Below are positions 12,701 to 26,900 of a DNA stretch of 64,000 nucleotides, in pieces. Position 1 is the stretch's first letter. Each line of letters begins with the position of its first letter. Location: positions 682,001-746,000 of the forward strand of contig JAUIMM010002021.1 in assembly GCA_031769625.1 (NCBI GenBank), read 5' to 3'. The translations under genes were made by a program, and so were the position numbers. This stretch comes from Taudactylus pleione. Taxonomy: Eukaryota; Chordata; Amphibia; Anura; Myobatrachidae. Under the pieces are notes generated by a model. It saw only the letters and a program-made list of their open reading frames with translations, was not told the DNA's origin and did not search any database.

Positions 12701-14887
12701 TTGTGGGTCTTGGTCTTCAACACATCCAGTGAAATTTTGAGCTGTCTGTGTTTGCTACAAGAGGAGATATCACAAAGTATGCGCTTTTGTTGTTTTCATT
12801 GCTTTCAATGCATTTTGGCCTAAAACGTGCATTTGCTGTTTTCTCTTAAACGCAACATGGGAGAAAAACCATTTCACATCACATTTGTGGGTCTTGGTCT
12901 TCAACACATCCAGTGAAATTTTGAGCTGTCTGTGTTTGCTACAAGAGGAGATATCACAAAGTATGCACTTTTGTTGTTTTCATTGCTTTCAATGCATTTT
13001 GGCCTAAAACGTGCATTTGCTGTTTTCTCTTAAACGCAACATGGGAGAAAAACCATTTCACATCACATTTGTGGGTCTTGGTCTTCAACACATCCAGTGA
13101 AATTTTGAGCTGTCTGTGTTTGCTACAAGAGGAGATATCACAAAGTATGCGCTTTTGTTGTTTTCATTGCTTTCAATGCATTTTGGCCTAAAACGTGCAT
13201 TTGCTGTTTTCTCTTAAACGCAACATGGGAGAAAAACCATTTCACATCACATTTGTGGGTCTTGGTCTTCAACACATCCAGTGAAATTTTGAGCTGTCTG
13301 TGTTTGCTACAAGAGGAGATATCACAAAGTATGCGCTTTTGTTGTTTTCATTGCTTTCAATGCATTTTGGCCTAAAACGTGCATTTGCTGTTTTCTCTTA
13401 AACGCAACATGGGAGAAAAACCATTTCACATCACATTTGTGGGTCTTGGTCTTCAACACATCCAGTGAAATTTTGAGCTGTCTGTGTTTGCTACAAGAGG
13501 AGATATCACAAAGTATGCGCTTTTGTTGTTTCCATTGCTTTCAAAGCATTTTGGCCTAAAACGTGCATTTGCTGTTTTCTCTTAAACGCAACTTTGGAGA
13601 AAAACCATTTCACATCACATTTGTGGGTCTTGGTCTTCAACACATCCAGTGAAATTTTGAGCTGTCTGTGTTTGCTACAAGAGGAGATATCACAAAGTAT
13701 GCGCTTTTGTTGTTTTCATTGCTTTCAATGCATTTTGGCCTAAAACGTGCATTTGCTGTTTTCTCTTAAACGCAACATGGGAGAAAAACCATTTCACATC
13801 ACATTTGTGGGTCTTGGTCTTAAACACATCCAGTGAAATTTTGAGCTGTCTGTGTTTGCTACAAGAGGAGATATCACAAAGTATGCGCTTTTCTTGTTTC
13901 CATTGCTTTCAAAGCATTTTGGCCTAAAACGTGCATTTGCTGTTTTCTCTTAAACGCAACATGGGAGAAAAACCATTTCACATCACATTTGTGGGTCTTG
14001 GTCTTCAACACATCCAGTGATATTTTGAGCTGTCTGTGTTTGCTACAAGAGGAGATATCACAAAGTATGCACTTTTGTTGTTTTCATTGCTTTCAATGCA
14101 TTTTGGCCTAAAACTTGCATTTGCTGTTTTCTCTTAAACGCAACATGGGAGAAAAACCATTTCACATCACATTTGTGGGTCTTGGTCTTCAACACATCCA
14201 GTGAAATTTTGAGCTGTCTGTGTTTGCTACAAGAGGAGATATCACAAAGTATGCGCTTTTGTTGTTTTCATTGCTTTCAATGCATTTTGGCCTAAAACGT
14301 GCATTTGCTGTTTTCTCTTAAACGCAACATGGGAGAAAAACCATTTCACATCACATTTGTGGGTCTTGGTCTTCAACACATCCAGTGAAATTTTGAGCTG
14401 TCTGTGTTTGCTACAAGAGGAGATATCACAAAGTATGCGCTTTTGTTATTTCCATTGCTTTCAATGCATTTTGGCCTAAAACTTGCATTTGCTGTTTTCT
14501 CTTAAATGCAACATGGGAGAAAAACCATTTCACATCACATTTGTGGGTCTTGGTCTTCAACACATCCAGTGAAATTTTGAGCTGTCTGTGTTTGCTACAA
14601 GAGGAGATATCACAAAGTATGCGCTTTTGTTGTTTTCATTGCTTTCAATGCATTTTGGCCTAAAACGTGCATTTGCTGTTTTCTCTTAAACGCAACATGG
14701 GAGAAAAACCATTTCACATCACATTTGTGGGTCTTGGTCTTCAACACATCCAGTGAAATTTTGAGCTGTCTGTGTTTGCTACAAGAGGAGATATCACAAA
14801 GTATGCGCTTTTGTTATTTCCATTGCTTTCAATGCATTTTGGCCTAAAACTTGCATTTGCTGTTTTCTCTTAAATGCAACATGGGAG

Positions 14888-15990
14888 AAAAACCATTTCA
14901 CATCAGATTTGTGGGTTTTGGTCTTCAACACATCCAGTGAAATTTTGAGCTGTCTGTGTTTGCTACAAGAGGAGATAACACAAAGTATGCGCTTTTGTTG
15001 TTTCCATTGCTTTCAATGCATTTTGGCCTAAAACGTGCATTTGCTGTTTTCTGTTAAACGCAACATGGGAGAAAAACCATTTCACATCACATTTGTGGGT
15101 CTTGGTCTTCAACACATCCAGTGAAATTTTGAGCTGTCTGTGTTTGCTACAAGAGGAGATAACACAAAGTATGCGCTTTTGTGTTTCCATTGCTTTCAAT
15201 GCATTTTGGCCTCAAACGTGCATTTGCTGTTTTCTCTTAAACGCAACATGGGAGAAAAACCATTTCACATCACATTTGTGGGTCTTGGTCTTCAACACAT
15301 CCAGTGAAATTTTGAGCTGTCTGTGTTTGCTACAAGAGGAGATAACACAAAGTATGCGCTTTTGTTGTTTCCATTGCTTTCAATGCATTTTGGCCTAAAA
15401 CGTGCATTTGCTGTTTTCTCTTAAACGCAACATGGGAGAAAAACCATTTCACATCACATTTGTGGGTCTTGGTCTTCAACACATCCAGTGAAATTTTGAG
15501 CTGTCTGTGTTTGCTACAAGAGGAGATATCACAAAGTATGCGCTTTTGTTGTTTTCATTGCTTTCAATGCATTTTGGCATAAAACGAGCATTTGCTGTTT
15601 TCTCTTAAACGCAACATGGGAGAAAAACCATTTCACATCACATTTGTGGGTCTTGGTCTTCAACACATCCAGTGAAATTTTGAGCTGTCTGTGTTTGCTA
15701 CAAGAGGAGATATCACAAAGTATGCGCTTTTGTTATTTCCATTGCTTTCAATGTATTTTGGCCTAAAACTTGCATTTGCTGTTTTCTCTTAAACGCAACA
15801 TGGGAGAAAAACCATTTCACATCACATTTGTGGGTTTTGGTCTTCAACACATCCAGTGAAATTTTGAGCTGTCTGTGTTTGCTACAAGAGGAGATAACAC
15901 AAAGTATGCGCTTTTGTTGTTTCCATTGCTTTCAATGCATTTTGGCCTAAAACGTGCATTTGCTGTTTTCTCTTAAACGCAACATGGGAG
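14888..15990 (+). repeat. Marker cassette e-f-e-g-h-e (one of eight)
   Basis: An ordered run of distinctive monomers: e (catcagatt at 14906, gataac), f (183 bp), e, g (gcataaaacgagc), h (tgtatt) and e. The same order occurs at about 31625-32728 and 35671-36775. A version with an extra d monomer before f occurs at about 18752-20039 and 25924-27211. In inverted orientation the d-containing version occurs at about 38937-40223 and 43354-44640, and the d-less version at about 47950-49055. The cassette is the best landmark for aligning HOR units across the window. Confidence 0.8.
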
Positions 15991-18130
15991 AAAAACCATT
16001 TCACATCACATTTGTGGGTCTTGGTCTTCAACACATCCAGTGAAATTTTGAGCTGTCTGTGTTTGCTACAAGAGGAGATATCACAAAGTATGCGCTTTTG
16101 TTATTTCCATTGCTTTCAATGCATTTTGGCCTAAAACTTGCATTTGCTGTTTTCTCTTAAATGCAACATGGGAGAAAAACCATTTCACATCACATTTGTG
16201 GGTCTTGGTCTTCAACACATCCAGTGAAATTTTGAGCTGTCTGTGTTTGCTACAAGAGGAGATATCACAAAGTATGCGCTTTTGTTGTTTTCATTGCTTT
16301 CAATGCATTTTGGCCTAAAACGTGCATTTGCTGTTTTCTCTTAAACGCAACATGGGAGAAAAACCATTTCACATCACATTTGTGGGTCTTGGTCTTCAAC
16401 ACATCCAGTGAAATTTTGAGCTGTCTGTGTTTGCTACAAGAGGAGATATCACAAAGTATGCGCTTTTCTTGTTTCCATTGCTTTCAAAGCATTTTGGCCT
16501 AAAACGTGCATTTGCTGTTTTCTCTTAAACGCAACATGGGAGAAAAACCATTTCACATCACATTTGTGGGTCTTGGTCTTCAACACATCCAGTGAAATTT
16601 TGAGCTGTCTGTGTTTGCTACAAGAGGAGATATCACAAAGTATGCACTTTTGTTGTTTTCATTGCTTTCAATGCATTTTGGCCTAAAACGTGCATTTGCT
16701 GTTTTCTCTTAAACGCAACATGGGAGAAAAACCATTTCACATCACATTTGTGGGTCTTGGTCTTCAACACATCCAGTGAAATTTTGAGCTGTCTGTATTT
16801 GCTACAAGAGGAGATATCACAAAGTATGCGCTTTTGTTGTTTTCATTGCTTTCAATGCATTTTGGCCTAAAACGTGCATTTGCTGTTTTCTCTTAAACGC
16901 AACATGGGAGAAAAACCATTTCACATCACGTTTGTGGGTCTTGGTCTTCAACACATCCAGTGAAATTTTGAGCTGTCTGTGTTTGCTACAAGAGGAGATA
17001 TCACAAAGTATGCGCTTTTGTTATTTCCATTGCTTTCAATGCATTTTGGCCTAAAACTTGCATTTGCTGTTTTCTCTTAAATGCAACATGGGAGAAAAAC
17101 CATTTCACATCACATTTGTGGGTCTTGGTCTTCAACACATCCAGTGAAATTTTGAGCTGTCTGTGTTTGCTACAAGAGGAGATATCACAAAGTATGCGCT
17201 TTTGTTGTTTTCATTGCTTTCAATGCATTTTGGCCTAAAACGTGCATTTGCTGTTTTCTCTTAAACGCAACATGGGAGAAAAACCATTTCACATCACATT
17301 TGTGGGTCTTGGTCTTCAACACATCCAGTGAAATTTTGAGCTGTCTGTGTTTGCTACAAGAGGAGATATCACAAAGTATGCGCTTTTGTTGTTTCCATTG
17401 CTTTCAAAGCATTTTGGCCTAAAACGTGCATTTGCTGTTTTCTCTTAAACGCAACTTGGGAGAAAAACCATTTCACATCACATTTGTGGGTCTTGGTCTT
17501 CAACACATCCAGTGAAATTTTGAGCTGTCTGTGTTTGCTACAAGAGGAGATATCACAAAGTATGCGCTTTTGTTGTTTTCATTGCTTTCAATGCATTTTG
17601 GCCTAAAACGTGCATTTGCTGTTTTCTCTTAAACGCAACATGGGAGAAAAACCATTTCACATCACATTTGTGGGTCTTGGTCTTAAACACATCCAGTGAA
17701 ATTTTGAGCTGTCTGTGTTTGCTACAAGAGGAGATATCACAAAGTATGCGCTTTTCTTGTTTCCATTGCTTTCAAAGCATTTTGGCCTAAAACGTGCATT
17801 TGCTGTTTTCTCTTAAACGCAACATGGGAGAAAAACCATTTCACATCACATTTGTGGGTCTTGGTCTTCAACACATCCAGTGAAATTTTGAGCTGTCTGT
17901 GTTTGCTACAAGAGGAGATATCACAAAGTATGCACTTTTGTTGTTTTCATTGCTTTCAATGCATTTTGGCCTAAAACTTGCATTTGCTGTTTTCTCTTAA
18001 ACGCAACATGGGAGAAAAACCATTTCACATCACATTTGTGGGTCTTGGTCTTCAACACATCCAGTGAAATTTTGAGCTGTCTGTGTTTGCTACAAGAGGA
18101 GATATCACAAAGTATGCGCTTTTGTTGTTT

Positions 18131-18150
18131 TCATTGCTTTCAAGCATTTT
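18131..18150 (+). repeat. Private 1-bp deletion monomer
   Basis: tttcaatgcatt is reduced to tttcaagcatt near 18141, giving a 183-bp monomer different from the f class. Its only other occurrence seen is at about 25313, exactly 7172 bp away, which makes it a clean marker of the 7.2-kb duplication. Confidence 0.9.
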
Positions 18151-20609
18151 GGCCTAAAACGTGCATTTGCTGTTTTCTCTTAAACGCAACATGGGAGAAA
18201 AACCATTTCACATCACATTTGTGGGTCTTGGTCTTCAACACATCCAGTGAAATTTTGAGCTGTCTGTGTTTGCTACAAGAGGAGATATCACAAAGTATGC
18301 GCTTTTGTTATTTCCATTGCTTTCAATGCATTTTGGCCTAAAACTTGCATTTGCTGTTTTCTCTTAAATGCAACATGGGAGAAAAACCATTTCACATCAC
18401 ATTTGTGGGTCTTGGTCTTCAACACATCCAGTGAAATTTTGAGCTGTCTGTGTTTGCTACAAGAGGAGATATCACAAAGTATGCGCTTTTGTTGTTTTCA
18501 TTGCTTTCAATGCATTTTGGCCTAAAACGTGCATTTGCTGTTTTCTCTTAAACGCAACATGGGAGAAAAACCATTTCACATCACATTTGTGGGTCTTGGT
18601 CTTCAACACATCCAGTGAAATTTTGAGCTGTCTGTGTTTGCTACAAGAGGAGATATCACAAAGTATGCGCTTTTGTTATTTCCATTGCTTTCAATGCATT
18701 TTGGCCTAAAACTTGCATTTGCTGTTTTCTCTTAAATGCAACATGGGAGAAAAACCATTTCACATCAGATTTGTGGGTTTTGGTCTTCAACACATCCAGT
18801 GAAATTTTGAGCTGTCTGTGTTTGCTACAAGAGGAGATAACACAAAGTATGCGCTTTTGTTGTTTCCATTGCTTTCAATGCATTTTGGCCTAAAACGTGC
18901 ATTTGCTGTTTTCTCTTAAACGCAACATGGGAGAAAAACCATTTCACATCACATTTGTGGGTCTTGGTCTTCAACACATCCAGTGAAATTTTGAGCTGTC
19001 TGTGTTTGCTACAAGAGGAGATATCACAAAGTATGCACTTTTGTTGTTTTCATTGCTTTCAATGCATTTTGGCCTAAAACGTGCATTTGCTGTTTTCTCT
19101 TAAACGCAACATGGGAGAAAAACCATTTCACATCACATTTGTGGGTCTTGGTCTTCAACACATCCAGTGAAATTTTGAGCTGTCTGTGTTTGCTACAAGA
19201 GGAGATAACACAAAGTATGCGCTTTTGTGTTTCCATTGCTTTCAATGCATTTTGGCCTCAAACGTGCATTTGCTGTTTTCTCTTAAACGCAACATGGGAG
19301 AAAAACCATTTCACATCACATTTGTGGGTCTTGGTCTTCAACACATCCAGTGAAATTTTGAGCTGTCTGTGTTTGCTACAAGAGGAGATAACACAAAGTA
19401 TGCGCTTTTGTTGTTTCCATTGCTTTCAATGCATTTTGGCATAAAACGTGCATTTGCTGTTTTCTCTTAAACGCAACATGGGAGAAAAACCATTTCACAT
19501 CACATTTGTGGGTCTTGGTCTTCAACACATCCAGTGAAATTTTGAGCTGTCTGTGTTTGCTACAAGAGGAGATATCACAAAGTATGCGCTTTTGTTGTTT
19601 TCATTGCTTTCAATGCATTTTGGCATAAAACGAGCATTTGCTGTTTTCTCTTAAACGCAACATGGGAGAAAAACCATTTCACATCACATTTGTGGGTCTT
19701 GGTCTTCAACACATCCAGTGAAATTTTGAGCTGTCTGTGTTTGCTACAAGAGGAGATATCACAAAGTATGCGCTTTTGTTATTTCCATTGCTTTCAATGT
19801 ATTTTGGCCTAAAACTTGCATTTGCTGTTTTCTCTTAAACGCAACATGGGAGAAAAACCATTTCACATCACATTTGTGGGTTTTGGTCTTCAACACATCC
19901 AGTGAAATTTTGAGCTGTCTGTGTTTGCTACAAGAGGAGATAACACAAAGTATGCGCTTTTGTTGTTTCCATTGCTTTCAATGCATTTTGGCCTAAAACG
20001 TGCATTTGCTGTTTTCTCTTAAACGCAACATGGGAGAAAAACCATTTCACATCCCATTTGTGGGTCTTGGTCTTCAACAAATCCAGTGAAATTTTGAGCT
20101 GTCTGTGTTTGCTACAAGAGGAGATATCACAAAGTATGCGCTTTTGTTATTTCTATTGCTTTCAATGTATTTTGGCCTAAAACTTGCATTTGCTGTTTTC
20201 TCTTAAACGCAACATGGGAGAAAAACCATTTCACATCACATTTGTGGGTCTTGGTCTTCAACACATCCAGTGAAATTTTGAGCTGTCTGTGTTTGCTACA
20301 AGAGGAGATATCACAAAGTATGCTCTTTTGTTGTTTTCATTGCTTTCAATGCATTTTGGCCTAAAACGTGCATTTGCTGTTTTCTCTTAAACGCAACATG
20401 GGAGAAAAACCATTTCACATCACATTTGTGGGTCTTGGTCTTCAACACATCCAGTGAAATTTTGAGCTGTCTGTGTTTGCTACAAGAGGAGATATCACAA
20501 AGTATGCGCTTTTGTTGTTTTCATTGCTTTCAATGCATTTTGGCCTAAAACGTGCATTTGCTGTTTTCTCTTAAACGCAACATGGGAGAAAAACCATTTC
20601 ACATCACAT

Positions 20610-22079
20610 TTGTGGGTCTTGGTCTTCAACACATCCAGTGAAATTTTGAGCTGTCTGTGTTTGCTACAAGAGGAGATAACACAAAGTATGCGCTTTTGTG
20701 TTTCCATTGCTTTCAATGCATTTTGGCCTCAAACGTGCATTTGCTGTTTTCTCTTAAACGCAACATGGGAGAAAAACCATTTCACATCACATTTGTGGGT
20801 CTTGGTCTTCAACACATCCAGTGAAATTTTGAGCTGTCTGTGTTTGCTACAAGAGGAGATATCACAAAGTATGCACTTTTGTTGTTTTCATTGCTTTCAA
20901 TGCATTTTGGCCTAAAACGTGCATTTGCTGTTTTCTCTTAAACGCAACATGGGAGAAAAACCATTTCACATCACATTTGTGGGTCTTGGTCTTAAACACA
21001 TCCAGTGAAATTTTGAGCTGTCTGTGTTTGCTACAAGAGGAGATATCACAAAGTATGCGCTTTTCTTGTTTCCATTGCTTTCAAAGCATTTTGGCCTAAA
21101 ACGTGCATTTGCTGTTTTCTCTTAAACGCAACATGGGAGAAAAACCATTTCACATCACATTTGTGGGTCTTGGTCTTCAACACATCCAGTGAAATTTTGA
21201 GCTGTCTGTGTTTGCTACAAGAGGAGATATCACAAAGTATGCACTTTTGTTGTTTTCATTGCTTTCAATGCATTTTGGCCTAAAACGTGCATTTGCTGTT
21301 TTCTCTTAAACGCAACATGGGAGAAAAACCATTTCACATCACATTTGTGGGTCTTGGTCTTCAACACATCCAGTGAAATTTTGAGCTGTCTGTGTTTGCT
21401 ACAAGAGGAGATAACACAAAGTATGCGCTTTTGTGTTTCCATTGCTTTCAATGCATTTTGGCCTCAAACGTGCATTTGCTGTTTTCTCTTAAACGCAACA
21501 TGGGAGAAAAACCATTTCACATCACATTTGTGGGTCTTGGTCTTCAACACATCCAGTGAAATTTTGAGCTGTCTGTGTTTGCTACAAGAGGAGATATCAC
21601 AAAGTATGCACTTTTGTTGTTTTCATTGCTTTCAATGCATTTTGGCCTAAAACGTGCATTTGCTGTTTTCTCTTAAACGCAACATGGGAGAAAAACCATT
21701 TCACATCACATTTGTGGGTCTTGGTCTTAAACACATCCAGTGAAATTTTGAGCTGTCTGTGTTTGCTACAAGAGGAGATATCACAAAGTATGCGCTTTTC
21801 TTGTTTCCATTGCTTTCAAAGCATTTTGGCCTAAAACGTGCATTTGCTGTTTTCTCTTAAACGCAACATGGGAGAAAAACCATTTCACATCACATTTGTG
21901 GGTCTTGGTCTTCAACACATCCAGTGAAATTTTGAGCTGTCTGTGTTTGCTACAAGAGGAGATATCACAAAGTATGCACTTTTGTTGTTTTCATTGCTTT
22001 CAATGCATTTTGGCCTAAAACTTGCATTTGCTGTTTTCTCTTAAACGCAACATGGGAGAAAAAACATTTCACATCACAT
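20610..22079 (+). repeat. 735-bp four-monomer subunit in two tandem copies
   Basis: The order f, d, c (with taaacacatcc), d occurs at 20610-21344 and again at 21345-22079, offset 735 bp, which is 4 x 184 minus 1 because each copy holds one f monomer. The second copy ends in a d monomer with cttgc instead of cgtgc. The pair is carried along in the larger duplication and reappears at 27782-29251, so the 735-bp doubling is older than the 7172-bp event. Confidence 0.9.
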
Positions 22080-23921
22080 TTGTGGGTCTTGGTCTTCAAC
22101 ACATCCAGTGAAATTTTGAGCTGTCTGTGTTTGCTACAAGAGGAGATATCACAAAGTATGCGCTTTTGTTGTTTTCATTGCTTTCAATGCATTTTGGCCT
22201 AAAACGTGCATTTGCTGTTTTCTCTTAAACGCAACATGGGAGAAAAACCATTTCACATCACATTTGTGGGTCTTGGTCTTCAACACATCCAGTGAAATTT
22301 TGAGCTGTCTGTGTTTGCTACAAGAGGAGATATCACAAAGTATGCGCTTTTGTTATTTCCATTGCTTTCAATGCATTTTGGCCTAAAACTTGCATTTGCT
22401 GTTTTCTCTTAAATGCAACATGGGAGAAAAACCATTTCACATCACATTTGTGGGTCTTGGTCTTCAACACATCCAGTGAAATTTTGAGCTGTCTGTGTTT
22501 GCTACAAGAGGAGATATCACAAAGTATGCGCTTTTGTTGTTTTCATTGCTTTCAATGCATTTTGGCCTAAAACGTGCATTTGCTGTTTTCTCTTAAACGC
22601 AACATGGGAGAAAAACCATTTCACATCACATTTGTGGGTCTTGGTCTTCAACACATCCAGTGAAATTTTGAGCTGTCTGTGTTTGCTACAAGAGGAGATA
22701 TCACAAAGTATGCGCTTTTGTTATTTCCATTGCTTTCAATGCATTTTGGCCTAAAACTTGCATTTGCTGTTTTCTCTTAAATGCAACATGGGAGAAAAAC
22801 CATTTCACATCAGATTTGTGGGTTTTGGTCTTCAACACATCCAGTGAAATTTTGAGCTGTCTGTGTTTGCTACAAGAGGAGATAACACAAAGTATGCGCT
22901 TTTGTTGTTTCCATTGCTTTCAATGCATTTTGGCCTAAAACGTGCATTTGCTGTTTTCTCTTAAACGCAACATGGGAGAAAAACCATTTCACATCACATT
23001 TGTGGGTCTTGGTCTTCAACACATCCAGTGAAATTTTGAGCTGTCTGTGTTTGCTACAAGAGGAGATAACACAAAGTATGCGCTTTTGTTGTTTCCATTG
23101 CTTTCAATGCATTTTGGCCTAAAACGTGCATTTGCTGTTTTCTCTTAAACGCAACATGGGAGAAAAACCATTTCACATCACATTTGTGGGTCTTGGTCTT
23201 CAACACATCCAGTGAAATTTTGAGCTGTCTGTGTTTGCTACAAGAGGAGATATCACAAAGTATGCGCTTTTGTTGTTTTCATTGCTTTCAATGCATTTTG
23301 GCATAAAACGAGCATTTGCTGTTTTCTCTTAAACGCAACATGGGAGAAAAACCATTTCACATCACATTTGTGGGTCTTGGTCTTCAACACATCCAGTGAA
23401 ATTTTGAGCTGTCTGTGTTTGCTACAAGAGGAGATATCACAAAGTATGCGCTTTTGTTATTTCCATTGCTTTCAATGTATTTTGGCCTAAAACTTGCATT
23501 TGCTGTTTTCTCTTAAACGCAACATGGGAGAAAAACCATTTCACATCACATTTGTGGGTTTTGGTCTTCAACACATCCAGTGAAATTTTGAGCTGTCTGT
23601 GTTTGCTACAAGAGGAGATAACACAAAGTATGCGCTTTTGTTGTTTCCATTGCTTTCAATGCATTTTGGCCTAAAACGTGCATTTGCTGTTTTCTCTTAA
23701 ACGCAACATGGGAGAAAAACCATTTCACATCACATTTGTGGGTTTTGGTCTTCAACACATCCAGTGAAATTTTGAGCTGTCTGTGTTTGCTACAAGAGGA
23801 GATATCACAAAGTATGCGCTTTTCTTGTTTCCATTGCTTTCAAAGCATTTTGGCCTAAAACGTGCATTTGCTGTTTTCTCTTAAACGCAACATGGGAGAA
23901 AAACCATTTCACATCACATTT

Positions 23922-26900
23922 GTGGGTCTTGGTCTTCAACACATCCAGTGAAATTTTGAGCTGTCTGTGTTTGCTACAAGAGGAGATATCACAAAGTATG
24001 CGCTTTTGTTGTTTTCATTGCTTTCAATGCATTTTGGCCTAAAACGTGCATTTGCTGTTTTCTCTTAAACGCAACATGGGAGAAAAACCATTTCACATCA
24101 CGTTTGTGGGTCTTGGTCTTCAACACATCCAGTGAAATTTTGAGCTGTCTGTGTTTGCTACAAGAGGAGATATCACAAAGTATGCGCTTTTGTTATTTCC
24201 ATTGCTTTCAATGCATTTTGGCCTAAAACTTGCATTTGCTGTTTTCTCTTAAATGCAACATGGGAGAAAAACCATTTCACATCACATTTGTGGGTCTTGG
24301 TCTTCAACACATCCAGTGAAATTTTGAGCTGTCTGTGTTTGCTACAAGAGGAGATATCACAAAGTATGCGCTTTTGTTGTTTTCATTGCTTTCAATGCAT
24401 TTTGGCCTAAAACGTGCATTTGCTGTTTTCTCTTAAACGCAACATGGGAGAAAAACCATTTCACATCACATTTGTGGGTCTTGGTCTTCAACACATCCAG
24501 TGAAATTTTGAGCTGTCTGTGTTTGCTACAAGAGGAGATATCACAAAGTATGCGCTTTTGTTGTTTCCATTGCTTTCAAAGCATTTTGGCCTAAAACGTG
24601 CATTTGCTGTTTTCTCTTAAACGCAACTTGGGAGAAAAACCATTTCACATCACATTTGTGGGTCTTGGTCTTCAACACATCCAGTGAAATTTTGAGCTGT
24701 CTGTGTTTGCTACAAGAGGAGATATCACAAAGTATGCGCTTTTGTTGTTTTCATTGCTTTCAATGCATTTTGGCCTAAAACGTGCATTTGCTGTTTTCTC
24801 TTAAACGCAACATGGGAGAAAAACCATTTCACATCACATTTGTGGGTCTTGGTCTTAAACACATCCAGTGAAATTTTGAGCTGTCTGTGTTTGCTACAAG
24901 AGGAGATATCACAAAGTATGCGCTTTTCTTGTTTCCATTGCTTTCAAAGCATTTTGGCCTAAAACGTGCATTTGCTGTTTTCTCTTAAACGCAACATGGG
25001 AGAAAAACCATTTCACATCACATTTGTGGGTCTTGGTCTTCAACACATCCAGTGAAATTTTGAGCTGTCTGTGTTTGCTACAAGAGGAGATATCACAAAG
25101 TATGCACTTTTGTTGTTTTCATTGCTTTCAATGCATTTTGGCCTAAAACTTGCATTTGCTGTTTTCTCTTAAACGCAACATGGGAGAAAAACCATTTCAC
25201 ATCACATTTGTGGGTCTTGGTCTTCAACACATCCAGTGAAATTTTGAGCTGTCTGTGTTTGCTACAAGAGGAGATATCACAAAGTATGCGCTTTTGTTGT
25301 TTTCATTGCTTTCAAGCATTTTGGCCTAAAACGTGCATTTGCTGTTTTCTCTTAAACGCAACATGGGAGAAAAACCATTTCACATCACATTTGTGGGTCT
25401 TGGTCTTCAACACATCCAGTGAAATTTTGAGCTGTCTGTGTTTGCTACAAGAGGAGATATCACAAAGTATGCGCTTTTGTTATTTCCATTGCTTTCAATG
25501 CATTTTGGCCTAAAACTTGCATTTGCTGTTTTCTCTTAAATGCAACATGGGAGAAAAACCATTTCACATCACATTTGTGGGTCTTGGTCTTCAACACATC
25601 CAGTGAAATTTTGAGCTGTCTGTGTTTGCTACAAGAGGAGATATCACAAAGTATGCGCTTTTGTTGTTTTCATTGCTTTCAATGCATTTTGGCCTAAAAC
25701 GTGCATTTGCTGTTTTCTCTTAAACGCAACATGGGAGAAAAACCATTTCACATCACATTTGTGGGTCTTGGTCTTCAACACATCCAGTGAAATTTTGAGC
25801 TGTCTGTGTTTGCTACAAGAGGAGATATCACAAAGTATGCGCTTTTGTTATTTCCATTGCTTTCAATGCATTTTGGCCTAAAACTTGCATTTGCTGTTTT
25901 CTCTTAAATGCAACATGGGAGAAAAACCATTTCACATCAGATTTGTGGGTTTTGGTCTTCAACACATCCAGTGAAATTTTGAGCTGTCTGTGTTTGCTAC
26001 AAGAGGAGATAACACAAAGTATGCGCTTTTGTTGTTTCCATTGCTTTCAATGCATTTTGGCCTAAAACGTGCATTTGCTGTTTTCTCTTAAACGCAACAT
26101 GGGAGAAAAACCATTTCACATCACATTTGTGGGTCTTGGTCTTCAACACATCCAGTGAAATTTTGAGCTGTCTGTGTTTGCTACAAGAGGAGATATCACA
26201 AAGTATGCACTTTTGTTGTTTTCATTGCTTTCAATGCATTTTGGCCTAAAACGTGCATTTGCTGTTTTCTCTTAAACGCAACATGGGAGAAAAACCATTT
26301 CACATCACATTTGTGGGTCTTGGTCTTCAACACATCCAGTGAAATTTTGAGCTGTCTGTGTTTGCTACAAGAGGAGATAACACAAAGTATGCGCTTTTGT
26401 GTTTCCATTGCTTTCAATGCATTTTGGCCTCAAACGTGCATTTGCTGTTTTCTCTTAAACGCAACATGGGAGAAAAACCATTTCACATCACATTTGTGGG
26501 TCTTGGTCTTCAACACATCCAGTGAAATTTTGAGCTGTCTGTGTTTGCTACAAGAGGAGATAACACAAAGTATGCGCTTTTGTTGTTTCCATTGCTTTCA
26601 ATGCATTTTGGCATAAAACGTGCATTTGCTGTTTTCTCTTAAACGCAACATGGGAGAAAAACCATTTCACATCACATTTGTGGGTCTTGGTCTTCAACAC
26701 ATCCAGTGAAATTTTGAGCTGTCTGTGTTTGCTACAAGAGGAGATATCACAAAGTATGCGCTTTTGTTGTTTTCATTGCTTTCAATGCATTTTGGCATAA
26801 AACGAGCATTTGCTGTTTTCTCTTAAACGCAACATGGGAGAAAAACCATTTCACATCACATTTGTGGGTCTTGGTCTTCAACACATCCAGTGAAATTTTG

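Larger units (their letters stand above)
16750..23921 (+). repeat. 7172-bp HOR unit 1
   Basis: Tandem unit whose copy follows immediately at 23922. Markers shared at exactly 7172 bp are cacgtttgtg (16930/24102), aacttgg (17456/24628), the 1-bp deletion tttcaagcatt (about 18141/25313), caacaaatcc (20080/27252), tatgctctttt (20323/27495) and gagaaaaaacattt (22065/29237). The period is 39 x 184 minus 4, fully explained by three 183-bp f monomers (19.23, 20.70 and 21.43 kb) plus the one-base deletion at 18141. Only rare single-base differences were noticed, for example gtctgtattt at 16797. The duplication therefore looks recent. Confidence 0.9.
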